Below are positions 1-6,157 of a DNA stretch of 11,033 nucleotides, piece after piece. This DNA is from Acidaminococcaceae bacterium (GTDB lineage Bacteria > Bacillota > Negativicutes > Acidaminococcales > Acidaminococcaceae), in assembly GCA_017443165.1 (NCBI GenBank), contig JAFSOW010000212.1:1-11033 (forward strand), in the 5' to 3' direction. Made by a program: the position numbers and the translations under genes. The notes under the pieces were generated by a model. The model saw nothing but the letters and a program-made list of their open reading frames with translations. It searched no databases and was not told the DNA's origin. Each line of letters opens with the position of its first letter. Position 1 is the first letter of the stretch.

Positions 1-1923
1 TACTGCGTGCCCTGCGAATCTTTCTGGACCGAACATCAGCTGGTAGACGGGAACTGCCCGGATTGCGGCCGTCCCGTAGAGAAGATGCAGGAAGAAAGCT
101 ATTTCTTCAAGATGAGCAAGTACGCGGACCGCATGCTGCAATATATTGACGAGCATCCGGATTTCATCCAGCCGGTAGCACGCCGCAACGAAATGATCAA
201 CTTTATCAAACAGGGCCTGGAAGATCTCTGCGTAACCCGCACTTCTTTTGACTGGGGTATCAAGGCGCCCTTCGATCCCAAGCATGTTGTGTATGTATGG
301 TTCGATGCCCTGCTGAACTACATGACCGCCATCGGTTATAAAGCGGACGAAGAGATGTTCAACAAGTACTGGCCGGCGGACATCCATCTGGTAGGCAAGG
401 AAATCGTGCGTTTCCATTCCATCATCTGGCCCATCATGCTGATGGCCATGGGCGAAGCCATTCCGAAAAAAGTATACGGCCACGGCTGGCTGGTAGTGGA
501 TGGCACCAAGATGAGCAAATCCATCGGCAACGTGGTGGACCCCAACGGCCTGATTGACGAGTTCGGGGCTGACGCGATCCGTTACTTCCTGCTGCGGGAA
601 ATCAATCTGGGCAGCGACGGCAACTTCAGCCGTGACGCTATCATCAACCGCATCAACGCGGACCTGGCCAATGACCTGGGCAACCTGCTGTACCGTACTG
701 TCAGCATGGTGGAAAAATATCATGACGGCGAACTGAAAAACTGCCCGGCCGTAGCGCAGGATGTGGATACGGATCTGGTCAAACTGGCGGAAGCTACACT
801 GGCTTCTTATCAGGAACATATGGATAAGCTGGAAATCAATGACGCCATCAAAGCGGTATGGGGTCTTGTGGCCAGCGCCAACAAATATATTGATGACACG
901 GCTCCCTGGAAACTGGCCAAGGAACCGGCTGATGCCGACCGCCTGCATCTGGTGCTGTACAACCTGGCGGAAGTGTTGCGCTTTGTGGCCGTGATGATCG
1001 AGCCGTTCATTCCGGGGACCACACCGGAAATCTTAAGACAGCTGGGACTGGAATGCAAAGAACAGAACCTGCTGGAAGATTTAAAGTGGGGCGGCATTGC
1101 CGACGGCACCAAAGTGGTGAAGGGCGAACCGCTGTATCCGCGTATTGACGTGCTGCCGGACGGCCGTACTCTGATCGGCGCCACCAAAAAATACGCAGGC
1201 AAAGTGTACAATCCGGAAACCGGCAAGCATGAAGAGTATCATCCGGAGCCGGCCAAGGCAGCAAACAATAAGCAAGAGAAAAAGAGTGATAACAAAAAGA
1301 TTGACGCCTTAGCGGAAGCCCAGGCGAAAGCGGAAGAAGCCAAAGCGAAAGCCCTGGCGGCAAAGGAAGCGGCAGCGAAAAAAGCAACCTCCGCGGCCGA
1401 TGCAGCCAGTGACGCGGTAGCGGCAGCAGGTGATGCGGCCAAAGCAGTAGGCGGCGCAGTGCTGGCGGCCGTGGCTTCTGCCAAAGCACGGGTCAGCGCG
1501 GCGGCTGACGATGCGGTGCGCACGGCGACCGAAGTGAAGAACGCGGCGCTGGAAGCGGCCCGTGGCAGTGAAGCGCAAAAATCCGCCCCGGCAGCAGAAG
1601 GCGAAATCACCATTGACGACTTTGCCACAATTGATTTACGGGTGGCCAAAATTCTGTCTGCAGAACGGGTGCCTAAAACCGATAAACTGATGAAGATCCA
1701 GGTGCAGCTGGGCGAAGAGGAACGCACCATCGTGTCCGGCATTGCCCAGTATTACACGCCGGAAGAACTGGTGGGCCGCAATGTTATCGTAATCAAGAAC
1801 CTGAAACCGACCAAGCTCCGTGGTATTATGTCTTACGGCATGCTGCTGGCGGCTTCCGACGGGGAAGGGAACCTGGTGCTGGCAGACGCGCCCAACATTA
1901 AGAGCGGCAGCAAGGTAAAATAA
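1..1923 (+). CDS. metG: Methionyl-tRNA synthetase, 5'-truncated by the window edge
   Basis: This cytoplasmic enzyme charges tRNA-Met with methionine using ATP. The reading frame is open from base 1, so the N-terminus and its HIGH motif lie outside the window. Visible parts, in order: a zinc-knuckle region with two Cys pairs (CVPC at residues 2-5 of the fragment and CPDC shortly after), the catalytic-core segment, the KMSKS signature (bases 508-522), the helical anticodon-binding domain to about base 1245, a long Ala/Lys-rich linker (about 1249-1602), and a C-terminal EMAP/Trbp111-type tRNA-binding domain from about base 1603 to the stop. The C-terminal tRNA-binding domain is normal for the Bacillus-type, dimeric MetRS. 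The linker, of about 118 residues and roughly two fifths alanine, is not typical. The gene lies just upstream of tatD, as metS does in B. subtilis. Confidence 0.97.
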   Translation, partial: YCVPCESFWTEHQLVDGNCPDCGRPVEKMQEESYFFKMSKYADRMLQYIDEHPDFIQPVARRNEMINFIKQGLEDLCVTRTSFDWGIKAPFDPKHVVYVWFDALLNYMTAIGYKADEEMFNKYWPADIHLVGKEIVRFHSIIWPIMLMAMGEAIPKKVYGHGWLVVDGTKMSKSIGNVVDPNGLIDEFGADAIRYFLLREINLGSDGNFSRDAIINRINADLANDLGNLLYRTVSMVEKYHDGELKNCPAVAQDVDTDLVKLAEATLASYQEHMDKLEINDAIKAVWGLVASANKYIDDTAPWKLAKEPADADRLHLVLYNLAEVLRFVAVMIEPFIPGTTPEILRQLGLECKEQNLLEDLKWGGIADGTKVVKGEPLYPRIDVLPDGRTLIGATKKYAGKVYNPETGKHEEYHPEPAKAANNKQEKKSDNKKIDALAEAQAKAEEAKAKALAAKEAAAKKATSAADAASDAVAAAGDAAKAVGGAVLAAVASAKARVSAAADDAVRTATEVKNAALEAARGSEAQKSAPAAEGEITIDDFATIDLRVAKILSAERVPKTDKLMKIQVQLGEEERTIVSGIAQYYTPEELVGRNVIVIKNLKPTKLRGIMSYGMLLAASDGEGNLVLADAPNIKSGSKVK

Positions 1924-1926
1924 AAC

Positions 1927-2093
1927 GCGTAAAAAGATTTCGCAAAACTGTTTACGTTTGTGATTCCATGGACTCATGTGCCTGCGGCTTCGAAACTCAG
2001 GGCTGCGCCCCTCAGACAGTCTCGCCGCTGCGGCACATTTCATCTCATGGAATTACACAAACGCTCACAATGTTTTGCTCCATCTTTTCACGC
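1927..2093. repeat. Large imperfect palindromic intergenic element
   Basis: Two arms, 1927-1988 and 2024-2093, are imperfect reverse complements around a 35-base centre. Paired blocks are GCGT 1927-1930 with 2090-2093; AAAAGAT 1932-1938 with 2082-2088; GCAAAAC 1942-1948 with 2072-2078; CGTTTGTG 1955-1962 with 2056-2063; ATTCCATG 1963-1970 with 2046-2053; ATGTGCC 1976-1982 with 2032-2038; and GCGGC 1984-1988 with 2024-2028. The centre has a smaller imperfect hairpin around 1997-2015. It fills the gap between the metG stop and tatD. The architecture resembles dispersed palindromic repeats such as ERIC-like or MITE-like elements, or a long RNA stem. No clear target-site duplication or poly-T tail is visible, so its class is open. 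Confidence 0.85.
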
Positions 2094-2134
2094 TCAACGT
2101 ATTATTTTAATAAATTGTTTATGAAGGTTTTCTT

Positions 2135-2929
2135 ATGTCACGTTTAGGTATTATAGACACCCACGCGCACTTAGATGATAACCGTTTTGACGCAGACCGC
2201 GCCGATGTAATGGCGCGACTTGCCAATGATATGGAGGCGGTCATCACTCAGGGCACCACGTATGAATCGTCGGTTGCCTCTGTAAAGACGGCGGAGCAAT
2301 ATGATTTTGTGTATGCCGCGGTAGGCTGGCACCCGGAAGATCTGGCCGGCATTAAAGACGAAAGCTACATTGCCGGACTGGAGCAGCTGGCCCGGGACCA
2401 TACAAAAGTAGTAGCCATCGGGGAAATCGGGCTGGATTATTATTGGAAGGAAAACGAGCCGAAGGAAGTGCAGCTGCTGCGTTTAAAACAGCAGTGCGAC
2501 CTGGCGTACCAGCTGGACCTGCCGGTAGTGATCCATAACCGGGAAGCCCACGGCGACTGCCTGAACTTTTTCCAGAATGAAGTTCCCAAAGAACTGAAGG
2601 TAGTGTTTCACTGTTATTCCGGTTCCCTGGAAATGGCGAAGGAACTGTGGAAACGCGGTTACTATTTAGGTTTTGGCGGAACCTCTACCTATAAAAATAA
2701 TAAGAAGGCGCGGGAAGTGCTGGCAGCCTGTCCGGAAGAATTATTTGTCCTGGAAACGGATTGTCCCTATCTGGCTCCGGAGCCTTTCCGGGGACGGCGC
2801 AACGACCCCAGCCTTACAGAATTTGTTGCCAAAAACGCGGCCCTGGTCCGGGGCACAGGTTTTGAGCATATTGCGGAGCAGACCACGAAGAATGCCCGCA
2901 CGTTGTTTAACAAAATGTTTCGTGCGTAA
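2135..2929 (+). CDS. tatD: TatD-family metal-dependent DNase/hydrolase
   Basis: This is a cytoplasmic TIM-barrel metallohydrolase of the TatD/YcfH (B. subtilis YabD) family, whose members are metal-dependent DNases linked to DNA repair or quality control. At 264 residues it has the usual family length. Metal ligands are visible in the expected order: HxH at H10/H12 (THAHLD), E97 in GEIGLDYYW, H134 in VIHNREAH, H159 in FHCYSGS and D209 in ETDCPYLAPEP. The start is ATG with an AAGG ribosome-binding sequence upstream. The position after metG matches yabD in the B. subtilis metS-yabD-yabE-rnmV-ksgA cluster. The nitroreductase gene follows after 54 bases. The stop codon lies inside a 19-base sequence that also occurs at the left end of the palindromic element. 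Confidence 0.95.
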   Translation: MSRLGIIDTHAHLDDNRFDADRADVMARLANDMEAVITQGTTYESSVASVKTAEQYDFVYAAVGWHPEDLAGIKDESYIAGLEQLARDHTKVVAIGEIGLDYYWKENEPKEVQLLRLKQQCDLAYQLDLPVVIHNREAHGDCLNFFQNEVPKELKVVFHCYSGSLEMAKELWKRGYYLGFGGTSTYKNNKKAREVLAACPEELFVLETDCPYLAPEPFRGRRNDPSLTEFVAKNAALVRGTGFEHIAEQTTKNARTLFNKMFRA

Positions 2930-2942
2930 AAAGATTTTGCAA
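2924..2942. repeat. Second copy of the palindrome's terminal 19-mer, overlapping the tatD stop
   Basis: These 19 bases match 1927-1945 at 18 of 19 positions (GCGTAAAAAGATTT then T instead of C, then GCAA). Here the copy spans the last codons and the TAA stop of tatD. A shorter 12-base match, TAAAAAGATTTC, recurs at 10917-10928 starting at the ksgA stop. It may be a remnant of the palindromic element or a recurrent post-stop motif. With only three copies in view this cannot be decided. Confidence 0.6.
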
Positions 2943-2983
2943 CAGCTATAGTTATTGAAAAAACACAAAAGAGGGATGAGACC

Positions 2984-3631
2984 ATGGAGGATGGCGAAAA
3001 GAAGGCTTCAGTATCTGCATTAAAAGCAATCAAAGAGCGTCGCAGCATCCGTAAATTTAAATCAGACTCCATATCTGAAATGGATCTGCACACGATTCTG
3101 GAAGCGGGCATTGCGGCTCCTTCTTCCAAAAACCGGCAGCCCTGGCACTTTACGGTGGTACGGGGCGATGCCAAAGAAGAACTGGCGCGGGTCATGGAAC
3201 GGGGCCTGAATCTGGAAGTAAAAGCCCACGAACCGTTTTTGCCGGAAAGCATGAGATTTATCAACGGTGCTTTTAACAGCGTGAATGTGATGCGGGAAGC
3301 ACCGGTGGTGGTGATGGTGTCCAATGAGCTGGGCAAAGGAATTGACTTTGCGGGAAATTTGTCTGTAGATGAACGGGTTGCGGAAATCTGCAATGTGCAG
3401 TCCGTAGCGGCGGCTGTTGAAAATATGCTGATTGCGGCGCAGGAACTGGGCGTCGGCAGCCTGTGGATCTGTGATATCTTCTTTGCCTATCCGGAGATTT
3501 CCGAATGGCTGGACAAGAAAAATCCGGGGCACGGCATGCTGGTGGCAGCCCTTGCTTTCGGTTACGCGGATGAAGCGCCCAAGGCCCGGGCCCGGAAGAG
3601 CCTCCATGATGTGGCGACATTTTTAAAATGA
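2984..3631 (+). CDS. Nitroreductase-family FMN-dependent oxidoreductase
   Basis: A 215-residue protein of the usual length for the nitroreductase-like fold, whose members bind FMN and use NAD(P)H to reduce nitro compounds, quinones or other substrates. The N-terminal RRSIRKF (about residues 19-25) is the classic phosphate/FMN-contact segment. APSSKNRQPWHF (45-56) is the second FMN-binding motif, and AAQELGVGSLWI (about 151-162) is the conserved late helix and strand. The C-terminal segment, with PKARARKSL near the end, also fits the family. The ATG at 2984 has a GAGGG ribosome-binding sequence 8 bases upstream. The gene lies 54 bases after tatD with no terminator between, so co-transcription is likely. 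The sequence does not reveal its substrate, so I assign no gene symbol. Confidence 0.92.
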   Translation: MEDGEKKASVSALKAIKERRSIRKFKSDSISEMDLHTILEAGIAAPSSKNRQPWHFTVVRGDAKEELARVMERGLNLEVKAHEPFLPESMRFINGAFNSVNVMREAPVVVMVSNELGKGIDFAGNLSVDERVAEICNVQSVAAAVENMLIAAQELGVGSLWICDIFFAYPEISEWLDKKNPGHGMLVAALAFGYADEAPKARARKSLHDVATFLK

Positions 3632-3662
3632 GATATGTTCGTCGAAGCAGAAACGAATCGTA

Positions 3663-3691
3663 TTGTGAGCAATTATAATTATTCATAAAAT
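3663..3691 (+). promoter_or_regulatory. Candidate sigma70-type promoter upstream of the yqeG leader
   Basis: A TTGTGA -35 (3663-3668, 4 of 6 consensus bases) and a TAAAAT -10 (3686-3691, 5 of 6) are separated by exactly 17 bases of AT-rich sequence. The predicted start is near 3698. The transcript would run straight into the hairpin at 3715-3776 and its T-tract, giving an RNA of about 85 bases unless read-through into yqeG occurs. Confidence 0.5.
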
Positions 3692-3712
3692 GTCCGTTTA
3701 TGCGGAACGGAC
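3692..3712 (+). other. Small hairpin upstream of the yqeG terminator
   Basis: A perfect 7-bp stem joins GTCCGTT (3692-3698) and AACGGAC (3706-3712). The same AACGG (3706-3710) can instead pair with CCGTT at 3720-3724, which would use two C residues from the base of the following terminator stem. The two pairings are mutually exclusive, as in an attenuator. This is a pairing argument only. Confidence 0.4.
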
Positions 3713-3714
3713 CA

Positions 3715-3782
3715 ATGCCCCGTTTACAAAGTGGCGCAAGTGTCCAGAAGCTACTTGCGTGCTTGTACTGGGGTATTTTTTT
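3715..3782 (+). terminator. Large Rho-independent terminator or attenuator before yqeG
   Basis: The outer stem ATGCCCC (3715-3721) pairs with GGGGTAT (3770-3776, one G-U). The perfect inner stem CGCAAGT (3735-3741) pairs with ACTTGCG (3753-3759), with partly paired sequence between. The hairpin is followed directly by seven T residues (3776-3782). It ends 20 bases before the yqeG start. It could terminate tatD/nitroreductase transcripts, control read-through into yqeG, or end a short RNA made from the promoter at 3663-3691. Confidence 0.8.
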
Positions 3783-3802
3783 AGAGAAAGGTCTTTACGT
3801 TA

Positions 3803-4342
3803 ATGTTCTGGCTGCTGTTTCCTTATGAATATGTTGACAGTGTATTTTCAATCGATTATCAAAAATTAGTGCAAAAAGGCTATAAGGGAATCATATTTGA
3901 TATCGATATGACGCTGGTTCCCCATGGGGCCGATTCCACAAAAGAAATCGACGCACTGTTTAAAACGGTTCATGAACTGGGTTTAAAAACACTTTTGTTA
4001 ACGAATAACAGTGAGGAAAGAGTCAGGCGTTTTACTAAAAATATCGATACCCTCTACCTGTGCGATGCCAATAAACCGGAACCGGAAGGTTTTTTGAAAG
4101 CGGTAGAAATGATGGAAATACAAAAAGAGGAAACGGTTTACATCGGGGACCAGATTTTTATCGATATTTACGGCGCCAATAAATGCGGAATCGCCAATAT
4201 ACTTGTTCATTATGTGACGGCTGAGGAAGAGAAGAAAATCGGAATCAGGCGGAATTTGGAAAAAATAATTCTTAAACTTTACAGGATAACGAAATTTTAT
4301 CAGCACAGACTGGGAGATATTCAGAAGACGGAGGCTGTTTGA
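3803..4342 (+). CDS. yqeG: YqeG-type HAD-IIIA phosphatase
   Basis: A 179-residue haloacid dehalogenase superfamily phosphatase of the YqeG type; related proteins dephosphorylate small phosphate esters, and the plant/fungal relatives are phosphatidylglycerophosphate phosphatases. All four HAD motifs are visible: DIDMT with D33 and D35 (nucleophile and acid/base), TNNS at 67-70, the conserved lysine K91 in NKPEPEGF, and GDQIFID with D116 and D121. The short N-terminal segment FWLLFPYEYVDSVFSID is also typical. A GAGAAAGG ribosome-binding sequence precedes the ATG. The stop overlaps the beginning of the vanW-like frame, so the two are translationally coupled. The natural substrate here is not evident. 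A role in envelope lipid or glycan metabolism is inference from the VanW neighbour. Confidence 0.9.
   Translation: MFWLLFPYEYVDSVFSIDYQKLVQKGYKGIIFDIDMTLVPHGADSTKEIDALFKTVHELGLKTLLLTNNSEERVRRFTKNIDTLYLCDANKPEPEGFLKAVEMMEIQKEETVYIGDQIFIDIYGANKCGIANILVHYVTAEEEKKIGIRRNLEKIILKLYRITKFYQHRLGDIQKTEAV
4330..4334 (+). promoter_or_regulatory. Ribosome-binding site of the vanW-like gene, inside yqeG
   Basis: GGAGG lies within the last codons of yqeG. It is 4 bases from a TTG at 4339 (overlapping the yqeG stop as TTGA) and 10 bases from an in-frame ATG at 4345. Neither spacing is ideal, so the start of the downstream gene is uncertain by two codons. Confidence 0.7.
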
Positions 4343-5163
4343 AGATGCTTTTTTGTGAAATCCATCCCGTTTGTTATGAAATTTCTTTGAAAAAAGAAAT
4401 TTGTAAACGGCATATCAGGGATTTGTTAAGCAAGGAAAAGTTTGCCAAAACAATCAATGATACATTGCTGCCTAACGTGGTTGCCAGTTACAGCTGCAAT
4501 TTAATAAAAAGAGGCAAAGGCGTTGACTTGCGGCTTCAGGAAAACAAGGCTGTCAACATCCGGTTAGCCTGCCGGAAAATTGACGGGATTATGATTTATC
4601 CCGATGAAATATTTTCGTTTTGGCATACGGTTGGCAAAACTACCAAGGAAAAAGGGTACAAAGACGGACGCGTCATCATCCATAATAAGTTGATTCCCGG
4701 ACTGGGCGGAGGCCTTTGCAATCTGGGGAATACCATACATTACATGATTCTGCACAGTCCTCTGGAAGTAGTTGAATTCCATCATCATTCCGACGCGCTG
4801 GCTCCGGAAGAAGGCAAAAGGGTGCCCTTCAGTACGGGCACTTCCATCAGCTATAATTACATTGATTACCGTTTCAAAAACAACACGGACCAGAATATCC
4901 AGCTCCATGTCTGGTGTGATGATGAAAAATTACATGCCGAGTTACGGAGTGAAAAAGAATTTCCCTGGAAATATTCCCTTGTGGAGGAAGACCATCATTT
5001 TCAAAAAGAAAACGAAAAGTATTTCAGGGTCTCTAAGATTTACAGGGAAGTTACGGACCGTTCAACGGGTGAAGTGCTCAATAAAGAACTCATTTTAAAT
5101 AATCATTCTGAAGTTATGTATGATTACGACCTGATCCCGAAAGATCTGATTATGGACAGGTAG
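4339..5163 (+). CDS. VanW-family protein
   Basis: A protein of about 274 residues carrying a VanW domain. VanW is an accessory protein of some vancomycin-resistance gene clusters and its biochemical role is unknown; the domain also occurs fused to G5/YabE-type modules. The diagnostic stretch runs from YPDEIFSFWHTVG through the glycine-rich GLGGGLCNLGNTIH to FHHHSDALAP and the late DYRFKNNTDQNIQLHV. I see no signal peptide or membrane segment, and the domain occupies most of the chain. No vanR/S/H/A/X-type genes are in view, so nothing indicates glycopeptide resistance. The start is TTG at 4339 (4-base overlap with yqeG) or ATG at 4345. The next gene begins 19 bases downstream, giving a tight three-gene operon. 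Confidence 0.87.
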   Translation: MKMLFCEIHPVCYEISLKKEICKRHIRDLLSKEKFAKTINDTLLPNVVASYSCNLIKRGKGVDLRLQENKAVNIRLACRKIDGIMIYPDEIFSFWHTVGKTTKEKGYKDGRVIIHNKLIPGLGGGLCNLGNTIHYMILHSPLEVVEFHHHSDALAPEEGKRVPFSTGTSISYNYIDYRFKNNTDQNIQLHVWCDDEKLHAELRSEKEFPWKYSLVEEDHHFQKENEKYFRVSKIYREVTDRSTGEVLNKELILNNHSEVMYDYDLIPKDLIMDR

Positions 5164-5182
5164 TGGAAGAAAGGATTTAATT

Positions 5183-5851
5183 ATGGGAAACGCACCGGAA
5201 CTGATTGTCATGCTTACTCATAATGACCTCACTGTTACTGACGCCTATGAAATCTTCGACCAGTGTAAAACATCCAAAGCAAAATTCTGGGGATTCAAAG
5301 AAGAGCCGCTGCCTCTGGAGCAAATGCAAAAATTATTTGCGTATATGAAGGACTGCGGGAAAACCACGTTTCTGGAAGTGGTTTCTTATAGTGAAAAAGA
5401 ATGCCTGGAAGGCGCCCGGAAAGCGGTTGCATGCAATTGTGATTTTCTTATGGGCACCACATTTTTTGATTCCGTGAATGATTTTTGCAGGGTAAACCAT
5501 CTTAACTATTTACCCTTTGTCGGCAAAATTACCGGCCGTCCCTCCGTGTTGGAAGGCACTCCGGAAGAGATGATAAATGAAGCCAATGCCTATATTGCAA
5601 AGGGCGTTTACGGTATTGATCTGCTGGGATACAGATATACAGGCGATGCCGCCCTTCTTAACAGGGATTTTGTAAAAAACATGAAAGTTCCGGTCTGCAT
5701 TGCCGGCAGCGTAAACAGCTATGAACGGTTACAGGAGATAAAAGATGTCTCGCCCTGGGCCTTTACCATTGGCGGAGCGTTTTTTGAGAATAAATTTGAC
5801 GGAACGATGAAAGAACAGATTGATAAAGTATGTAATTTTATGAAAGAATAA
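5183..5851 (+). CDS. TIM-barrel-like protein of unknown function (phosphate-binding aldolase/epimerase type)
   Basis: I do not recognise a named family for this 222-residue soluble protein. Alternating hydrophobic strands and helices suggest a (beta/alpha)8 barrel: LIVMLT near the start, KFWGFKE (34-40), FLEVVSY (63-69), DFLMGTTFF (87-95), PFVGKITGRP (111-120), YGIDLLGYR (143-151), VCIAGSVNS (171-179) and FTIGGAFFE (194-202). The last two resemble the paired C-terminal phosphate-binding loops of HisA/TrpF/NanE-like barrels. Candidate active-site residues are E65, K115 and D145. An aldolase, epimerase or isomerase acting on a phosphorylated small molecule is therefore plausible but unproven. 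It has no signal peptide, and a GAAAGGA ribosome-binding sequence lies before the ATG. It closes the yqeG-vanW operon. Confidence 0.75.
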   Translation: MGNAPELIVMLTHNDLTVTDAYEIFDQCKTSKAKFWGFKEEPLPLEQMQKLFAYMKDCGKTTFLEVVSYSEKECLEGARKAVACNCDFLMGTTFFDSVNDFCRVNHLNYLPFVGKITGRPSVLEGTPEEMINEANAYIAKGVYGIDLLGYRYTGDAALLNRDFVKNMKVPVCIAGSVNSYERLQEIKDVSPWAFTIGGAFFENKFDGTMKEQIDKVCNFMKE

Positions 5852-5863
5852 CTCATTTCACAG

Positions 5864-5873
5864 GTAACGTTAC
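5864..5873. repeat. Ten-base perfect palindrome
   Basis: GTAACGTTAC, 13 bases after the stop of the TIM-barrel gene, is a perfect palindrome of operator-like size. It could bind a dimeric regulator, but no second copy or overlapping promoter was found. Confidence 0.3.
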
Positions 5874-5906
5874 GGTTCCCTTTACAGAAACAGTGAAGAA
5901 ACAACG

Positions 5907-5937
5907 CGGCTTCTGCAGAGGGAGCTGTTTTATATTT
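5907..5937 (+). terminator. Candidate weak terminator of the yqeG-vanW-TIM operon
   Basis: CGGCTTC (5907-5913) pairs with GGAGCTG (5921-5927) using two G-U pairs around a 7-base loop, followed by TTTTATATTT. The stem is short and only part GC. It lies about 55 bases after the last gene of the operon, in the right place for a terminator. Confidence 0.45.
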
Positions 5938-6024
5938 AGTAGACTGGTTTTTGTATAAAAACTGATAAAAATGTTACTTTTTTAACTGCAAAGCTCTATT
6001 GTATACACAAAACATAGAAAAACA

Positions 6025-6053
6025 TTGACACAATTTTTTGTAATTAATATAAT
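6025..6053 (+). promoter_or_regulatory. Perfect-consensus sigma70 promoter of the livK-like gene
   Basis: TTGACA (6025-6030), a 17-base spacer and TATAAT (6048-6053) match the vegetative consensus at all 12 positions with optimal spacing. The upstream sequence is A-rich (5995-6024), like an UP element. Predicted transcription start is near 6060, leaving a leader of about 98 bases before the ATG at 6158. The leader contains a small hairpin, GCAAA/TTTGC around 6082-6094. The rest of the 5852-6157 gap holds only the weak terminator, the palindrome and AT-rich sequence. Confidence 0.9.
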
Positions 6054-6143
6054 TTCAAACAAATAGTTACAAAAAATAAAAGCAAATCCTTTGCAAATGT
6101 ACAGCAGGATAGGACGAAAGGTAAATTGTAGCTATAAAAGGGC

Positions 6144-6150
6144 AAGGAGG
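6144..6150 (+). promoter_or_regulatory. Strong Shine-Dalgarno site of the livK-like gene
   Basis: AAGGAGG is a full anti-16S complement, placed 7 bases from the ATG at 6158. With the perfect promoter and strongly biased codon use, it points to very high expression. Confidence 0.9.
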
Positions 6151-6157
6151 GGAAATT

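Noticed and set aside
1927..2093. Ordinary Rho-independent terminator of metG
   Set aside because: The structure is far longer than a terminator and the descending arm is not followed by a T-tract.
3715..3782. Possible small SRP RNA, suggested by GTCCAGAAGC in the apical loop
   Set aside because: The conserved GGAA-type tetraloop and the paired AGGA/AGCA internal loops of SRP RNA are not present. A terminator or leader explains the region better.
4339..5163. Vancomycin-resistance locus
   Set aside because: VanW-domain proteins are widespread without resistance. No ligase, dehydrogenase, dipeptidase or two-component genes of a van cluster are present.
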